A stretch of 64,000 bases of DNA, taken from the NCBI RefSeq assembly GCF_014649695.1, contig NZ_BMTN01000002.1, forward strand, positions 124,001 through 188,000, read 5' to 3'. The DNA comes from Streptomyces kurssanovii. GTDB lineage: Bacteria > Actinomycetota > Actinomycetes > Streptomycetales > Streptomycetaceae. Made by a program: the position numbers and the translations under genes. Position 1 is the stretch's first letter. Each line of letters opens with the position of its first letter. Of the stretch, positions 59,758 to 64,000 are shown piece by piece. The notes beneath the pieces were generated by a model, which saw nothing but the letters and a program-made list of their open reading frames with translations, was not told the DNA's origin and made no database searches.

Positions 59758-60207
59758 GTCGCGAGCATAAAACGCGTAAGGAGCGGGCAAACACAGGGAT
59801 TGACCCGTAGTCGGCTGATAGGCTTGGCCGCTGGTCGGGACGGACACAGAAGTGTTGCCTTCAAGTCCCGACGACACGTCGTCCCTCACGGGGGACCGGC
59901 CGGAGGAGGTGAGGCTGCGGTGGATCGAAGTCGATCGTGCAGTACCAGCAGCTCTTCCGCACGGCACCGTTCCCTTCGCCGGTCCTGACCCGACGAACCG
60001 GACTCCGGTGTACTGAGGCCTTTCCCGCACGGGGCCCCACGGCTTTTCGCACGACGGAAGAGCGCGAGCACTTCGTTTTTGCCTGTCTGTAGCGAACGCC
60101 GTCACCGCGCTCCCGCGGTGCCGCCCGCTTTGCGGACGTACGACTCACGTCCCCATTCCGGGCTGTGCCACGCCACCGCCGACGGCCTCTCCGTGAAGGA
60201 GCCAGCC
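59758..60207 (+). other. 450-nt region upstream of corA
   Basis: Read on the corA strand, it contains an inverted repeat GTCGGGAC (59834-59841) / GTCCCGAC (59865-59872) enclosing a small ACAC-AGAA-GTGT hairpin, followed by GACGAC-AC-GTCGTC. A TTGACC at 59800 could be a -35, but no -10 sits at 16-18 nt. The region may hold a structured corA leader; it does not match a riboswitch I recognise. Confidence 0.35.
59861..59962 (-). CDS. Possible 33-aa CxxC peptide
   Basis: GAAGGGA lies about 8 nt before a GTG giving MRKSCWYCTIDFDPPQPHLL and ending with a TGA at 59861. The codon use is GC3-biased. A small CWYC protein or leader peptide is possible, but it is too short to be secure and may be chance. 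It lies in the 450-nt region between the SUFU and CorA genes. Confidence 0.3.
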   Translation of the reverse strand: MRKSCWYCTIDFDPPQPHLLRPVPREGRRVVGT

Positions 60208-61323
60208 ATGTCGATGATCCGTGACCTGCGCGCAGCGGTCCGCCCCTCGCTGCGCAAGAGCAGCACCCCGTACAGCGGCTACGACACCACCCGTGACCCC
60301 TCCGCCTCCAGCGCGGTCGTCGACTGCGCCGTCTACCGTGACGGCCGGCGACTGGAGAGCACCGCGTGCCTGACGCCCCACGAGGCGATGCTGCGGGTGC
60401 GGGAGGGCGGCGGCTTCGCCTGGATCGGACTGCACGAGCCGACGGAGGCCGAATTCGCCGGTATCGCCGCTGAGTTCGGGCTCCACCCGCTGGCCGTGGA
60501 GGACGCCGTCCACGCCCACCAGCGGCCCAAGCTGGAGCGGTACGACGACACCCTGTTCACCGTCTTCAAGACGATCCACTACGTCGAGCACGCGGAGCTC
60601 ACCGCCACCAGCGAGGTCGTGGAGACCGGTGAGGTGATGTGCTTCACCGGCCGGGACTTCGTCATCACGGTGCGGCACGGCGGCAAGGGCTCGCTGCGCG
60701 CGCTGCGGCACGGGCTGCAGAAGGACGCCGAGCTGCTCGCCAAGGGCCCGTCGGCGGTGCTGCACGCCATCGCCGACCATGTCGTCGACGGCTACATCGC
60801 GGTCGCGGAGGCAGTGCAGGACGACATCGACGAGGTGGAGATCGACGTCTTCTCCGCGCCCGCCAAGGGCAGCCCGCGCGGCGGCGACGCGGGGCGGATC
60901 TACCAGCTCAAGCGCGAGGTGCTGGAGTTCAAGCGGGCCGTCTCGCCGCTGCTGCGTCCGATGCAGCTGCTGAGCGAGCGGCCCATGCGGCTCGTGGACC
61001 CCGACATCCAGAAGTACTTCCGCGACGTCGCCGACCACCTCGCACGGGTGCAGGAGGAGGTCATCGGCTTCGACGAGCTGCTGAACTCCATCCTCCAGGC
61101 CAACCTGGCCCAGGCGACCGTCGCCCAGAACGAGGACATGCGCAAGATCACCTCCTGGGCGGCGATCATCGCCGTCCCCACGGCGGTCTGCGGGATCTAC
61201 GGCATGAACTTCGATCACATGCCGGAGCTGAGGTGGAAGTACGGCTACCCCCTGGTGCTCACGGGCATCGCGGTGGTCTGTTTCGCCATCCACCGCACGC
61301 TCAAGCGCAACGGCTGGCTGTAG
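60208..61323 (+). CDS. corA: CorA-family Mg2+/Co2+ transporter
   Basis: 371 residues; AAGGAG precedes the ATG by 7 nt. A long N-terminal cytoplasmic domain (FAWIGLHEPTEAEFAGIAAE, HAHQRPKLERYDDTLFTVFK) leads to the stalk helix and two C-terminal membrane helices with the YGMNF selectivity motif between them (GIYGMNFDHMPE). The C-terminal KRNGWL matches the family. CorA forms a pentameric Mg2+ channel in the membrane. With the MgtE-like gene at the window end it makes two Mg2+ uptake genes within 3 kb. Confidence 0.96.
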   Translation: MSMIRDLRAAVRPSLRKSSTPYSGYDTTRDPSASSAVVDCAVYRDGRRLESTACLTPHEAMLRVREGGGFAWIGLHEPTEAEFAGIAAEFGLHPLAVEDAVHAHQRPKLERYDDTLFTVFKTIHYVEHAELTATSEVVETGEVMCFTGRDFVITVRHGGKGSLRALRHGLQKDAELLAKGPSAVLHAIADHVVDGYIAVAEAVQDDIDEVEIDVFSAPAKGSPRGGDAGRIYQLKREVLEFKRAVSPLLRPMQLLSERPMRLVDPDIQKYFRDVADHLARVQEEVIGFDELLNSILQANLAQATVAQNEDMRKITSWAAIIAVPTAVCGIYGMNFDHMPELRWKYGYPLVLTGIAVVCFAIHRTLKRNGWL

Positions 61324-61351
61324 TACGGGAGCCGGTCGATAGGCTGCCCGC

Positions 61352-61864
61352 ATGACATCGCATCTGCTCGGCCGGGCGCTCGTCGAGGAGGCCACCAAGA
61401 AGTCGGGCCTCATCTGGGTGCGTGGCGACGGCCCCGCGCGTGCCCTGTGGCACGTCTGGCACGAGGGCGCCGCGTACATCGTCGGCGACGGGCCCGGCGA
61501 GCAGCCGCTGCCGGGTCTCGTGGACGGCGCGGAGGCGGAGGTCACCGTCCGCAGCAAGGACAAGGGCGGCAGGCTCGTCGCCTGGTCGGCCCGGGTGAGC
61601 GAACTCGCCCCGCACTCACAGGCGTGGGATGCCGCCGTCGGCGAGCTCAAGGGCAAGCGGCTGAACGCGCCGGACGCGGAACGGATGACCGAGCGCTGGG
61701 CGCGTGAATGCCGGGTGCTGCGCCTCGAGCCGCGGGACGCGGTCACCGACCTGCCCGACGGCTCGCTGGCGGCCGCGCCGCTGCCGACCGCCGCGACGAC
61801 CCGCCGGCCTGCTCCTGCGGCACTGCCGAGGCTGCTGCTGAAGCGGCGCAAGCGCCGCGGCTGA
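61352..61864 (+). CDS. Hypothetical protein (170 aa), co-transcribed with corA
   Basis: ATG at 61352, 28 nt after the corA stop, so probably in the same transcript. The core (TSHLLGRALVEEATKKSGLI, LWHVWHEGAAYIVGDGPGEQ, VRSKDKGGRLVAWSARV) suggests a split-barrel, flavin-reductase/pyridoxamine-oxidase-like fold, but this is weak. The tail is basic (LKRRKRRG). Function is unknown. Confidence 0.75.
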   Translation: MTSHLLGRALVEEATKKSGLIWVRGDGPARALWHVWHEGAAYIVGDGPGEQPLPGLVDGAEAEVTVRSKDKGGRLVAWSARVSELAPHSQAWDAAVGELKGKRLNAPDAERMTERWARECRVLRLEPRDAVTDLPDGSLAAAPLPTAATTRRPAPAALPRLLLKRRKRRG

Positions 61865-61939
61865 TCCGTCGGCTCAGGTCCAGGGGCCTGGGCGGCGATC
61901 ACGCCCCGCGGGCCGAGGGTCAGGAGCTCCGCGCGAAGG

Positions 61940-62716
61940 TCAGGAGCTCTGCTCGGAGGACTTCGGGAGCTGCTTGCCGTAGTCGACCGTCTCGTCCTTC
62001 GAGGGTTCCGCCAGCGGGAAGTCCTTGTCCCAGTCGCCCAGTGTGAGCACTCCCGCGCCGCCGGCCCGGGTGAACTGCAGGGGGTACGGCTTGCCCTCCA
62101 GCGACACGTCGAGGACACCGCCCCGGCCGCCCTCACCCGCCGTGACCTTGATGGTGCGCACGCCGCCGACGCGGGTGCGGTCGCCCTTGCTGAGCTTGCC
62201 CTCCATCCCGAGCAGCCCGTCAAGCAGCACGTCCATGTCGGTGAAGCCGCGGAACTGCTTGTACGAGGGGTCGCCCTTGGGGACCTTCACGTACTTGTCG
62301 GCGAGCTTCTTCGCCGCCTCGAGGTCCGAGTCGCTCGGCTCCTTGTCCTCGTCACCGTCGGCGTGGCTCCAGAATCCGGCGTCGGCCTTGAGGAAGAGGG
62401 TGTCGCCGATCCTCATCAGCTCGAAGGCGTTCTCCTTGGACGTGAGCGAGCCGGTGCCGCCGTCGTGCTTGAGCCGCATGTTCAGCTTGTAGGTGCCGCC
62501 CTTGCTGACGAGGGTGCCCGAGAGACGCACGGAGGCCGCGGCGTCGGCCGCCGTCCGCGCCTTGGTCTCGATCTCCTCCGCCGACAGCTTCCCGATCCCG
62601 TTCGTCCCCGCGTCCGGGTCCTCACCGCACGCACCGAGGGCCATGGTCAGCCCGGCACACAGCACCGCGGAGAGCCCGGCACGGCGCACTCGGCCGGCCG
62701 GAGGGAGGGGAGTCAC
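61940..62716 (-). CDS. Secreted lipoprotein (LppX/LprG-like fold)
   Basis: 258 residues if the GTG at 62716 is used (GAGAGG 10 nt upstream); an ATG at 62734 would add six residues. The signal ends with lipobox LGAC, so it is lipid-anchored. The mature protein has SVRLSGTLVSKGGTYKLNMR, FELMRIGDTLFLKADAGFWS and VRTIKVTAGEGGRGGVLDVS, an amphipathic sheet plan shared with the lipoprotein at 28125-29249, which is longer. Relatives in mycobacteria carry lipids across the envelope; the cargo here is unknown. It is convergent with the gene at 61352. Confidence 0.85.
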   Translation of the reverse strand: MTPLPPAGRVRRAGLSAVLCAGLTMALGACGEDPDAGTNGIGKLSAEEIETKARTAADAAASVRLSGTLVSKGGTYKLNMRLKHDGGTGSLTSKENAFELMRIGDTLFLKADAGFWSHADGDEDKEPSDSDLEAAKKLADKYVKVPKGDPSYKQFRGFTDMDVLLDGLLGMEGKLSKGDRTRVGGVRTIKVTAGEGGRGGVLDVSLEGKPYPLQFTRAGGAGVLTLGDWDKDFPLAEPSKDETVDYGKQLPKSSEQSS

Positions 62717-62899
62717 AAGCGCACTGCCTCTCATCTGTGGGGAATGGCAGACCGCAGCGTACCCGTGCCCGGTGCACGGGTAAGCAGGCAGCCGTACGGC
62801 CGTCGGCCAGGAGCGGCCCGGATCGGTACCGGCTAGCCTGAAACGGTCCGGAACCAGCATTTCGGCGCAGAAGTGACCGGCTGTGGAGGAGGGGCGAAC

Positions 62900-64000
62900 A
62901 TGGCGGCAGGCGCCCCTCGGGTCTTCGTCTCGCACCTCGCCGGCGTGCCCGTCTTCGACCCCAACGGTGACCAGGTGGGGCGCGTACGCGACCTGGTCGC
63001 GATGCTGCGCGTCGGCCGCCGCCCGCCGCGGCTGCTGGGCCTGGTGGTCGAGGTGATCAGCCGCCGCCGGATCTTCCTCCCCATGACGCGGGTGACGGGT
63101 ATCGAGTCGGGCCAGGTCATCACCACCGGGGTCCTCAACGTCCGCCGCTTCGAGCAGCGTCCCACCGAGCGGCTGGTGCTGGGCGAGCTCCTGGACCGGC
63201 GGGTACGTCTCGTGGAGAGCGGCGAGGAGGTCACCGTGCTCGACGTGGCGATCCAGCAGCTGCCGGCCCGCCGCGACTGGGAGATCGACAAGGTCTTCGT
63301 GCGCCGGGGCAAGGGCGGGGCACTGCGCCGCAAGGGCGAGACGCTGACCCTCGAGTGGTCCGCCGTCACCGGCTTCTCGCTCGAGGAGCACGGACAGGGC
63401 GCGGAGAACCTGCTGGCCACATTCGAGCAGCTGCGTCCGGCCGACCTGGCCAATGTGCTGCACCATCTGTCGCCCAAGCGGCGTGCCGAGGTGGCCGCGG
63501 CGCTCGACGACGACCGGCTCGCCGATGTGCTGGAGGAACTGCCCGACGACGACCAGGTGGAGATCCTCGGCAAGCTCAAGGAGGAACGGGCGGCCGACGT
63601 CCTGGAGGCCATGGACCCGGACGACGCCGCCGACCTGCTGTCCGAGCTGCCGGAGGCGGACAAGGAACGGCTGCTGGCCCTGATGCGGCCCGACGACGCG
63701 GCGGACGTACGGCGGCTGATGGCGTACGAGGAGCGCACCGCGGGCGGTCTGATGACGACCGAGCCGATCGTGCTGCGCCCCGACGCCACGGTGGCCGACG
63801 CGCTGGCACGGGTGCGCCAGCAGGACCTCTCCCCCGCGCTCGCGGCTCAGGTGTACGTGTGCCGGCCGCCCGACGAGACGCCGACGGGGAAGTACCTGGG
63901 GACGGTGCACTTCCAGCGGCTGCTGCGGGACCCGCCGTTCGCTCTGGTCAGCTCGATCGTGGACAGCGACCTGCCGCCGCTGTCGCCGGACACCCCGCTG
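62900..64000 (+). CDS. MgtE N-terminal/CBS-domain protein (3' end outside the window)
   Basis: The frame is open to the right edge, so only the first 367 residues are seen. GGAGGAGGGG precedes the ATG. A PRC-barrel-like N-terminal domain (VSHLAGVPVFDPNGDQVGRV) is followed by MgtE_N repeats (LRPADLANVLHHLSPKRRAE, VLEELPDDDQVEILGKLKEE) and the start of CBS domains (AGGLMTTEPIVLRPDATVAD). No membrane segment is seen yet. In actinobacteria such proteins often lack the MgtE channel domain and may be regulators rather than transporters. Confidence 0.88.
   Translation, partial: MAAGAPRVFVSHLAGVPVFDPNGDQVGRVRDLVAMLRVGRRPPRLLGLVVEVISRRRIFLPMTRVTGIESGQVITTGVLNVRRFEQRPTERLVLGELLDRRVRLVESGEEVTVLDVAIQQLPARRDWEIDKVFVRRGKGGALRRKGETLTLEWSAVTGFSLEEHGQGAENLLATFEQLRPADLANVLHHLSPKRRAEVAAALDDDRLADVLEELPDDDQVEILGKLKEERAADVLEAMDPDDAADLLSELPEADKERLLALMRPDDAADVRRLMAYEERTAGGLMTTEPIVLRPDATVADALARVRQQDLSPALAAQVYVCRPPDETPTGKYLGTVHFQRLLRDPPFALVSSIVDSDLPPLSPDTPL

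Noticed and set aside
60145-62223. Minus-strand frame opposite corA
   Set aside because: It overlaps an unmistakable CorA and its neighbour; composition is artefactual.

Overview
The window is about 72% G+C actinobacterial chromosome, almost certainly Streptomyces. The signs are strong GC3 bias, many GTG starts behind GGAGG-type ribosome sites, a WhiB-family regulator of WblC type, a mycothiol-dependent mycoredoxin, an AdnAB-type helicase-nuclease pair, TerD/AIM24 proteins and many actinobacterial DUF families. It looks like core chromosome. I see no insertion sequence, phage, CRISPR array or rRNA. One tRNA gene (initiator fMet) is present. The genes at both ends of the window are cut off.

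Layout. 1-9 kb: a truncated Sel1/TPR-like protein, tRNA-fMet, an UPF0182 membrane protein, a PPA1309-family protein, a secreted PDZ/Lon-type protease, MoaE and an atypical SDR. 8.6-14.6 kb: a DUF2342 zincin-like protein with a coupled NUDIX hydrolase, then an operon of one TerD-AIM24 fusion and two AIM24 paralogues, then a YgjP-type metallopeptidase. 14.7-19 kb: an E1/ThiF-like protein, an ABC1 kinase, and the wblC unit with a recognisable autoregulatory-type promoter, a 108-codon leader ORF and an intrinsic terminator-attenuator. 19-33.4 kb: DNA repair and redox genes (UvrD2, mycoredoxin, NudC, M20 peptidase, AdnB- and AdnA-like helicase-nucleases with a lipoprotein between them, alkyltransferase-like protein). 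33.6-41 kb: a large kinase-like/flippase-like membrane protein, a tandem pair of secreted S33 peptidases, MoeZ.

41-46 kb: four genes for a putative surface or secreted polysaccharide (spherulin-4-type hydrolase, SDR, polytopic membrane protein, PelF/DUF3492-type glycosyltransferase). 46-54 kb: DUF3152 metalloprotease-like protein, alpha/beta hydrolase, TetR regulator, DUF3107, ferritin-like protein and an RhlE-type DEAD-box helicase with a long basic repeat tail. 54-64 kb: alpha/beta hydrolase, NYN-domain protein, MarC, PHP phosphoesterase, SUFU-domain protein, CorA, a lipoprotein and a truncated MgtE-like protein.

Much of the gene order (UPF0182, PDZ protease, DUF2342, ABC1, whiB7/wblC, uvrD2, mrx1, nudC, the adnAB pair, ATL, moeZ, DUF3152, TetR, DUF3107, ferritin-like, rhlE) follows, from memory, the Mycobacterium tuberculosis Rv3193c-Rv3211 block. 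This is therefore an ancient conserved actinobacterial neighbourhood. The lineage-specific insertions (AIM24/TerD operon, lipoprotein inside adnAB, S33 pair, polysaccharide cluster) stand out against it.
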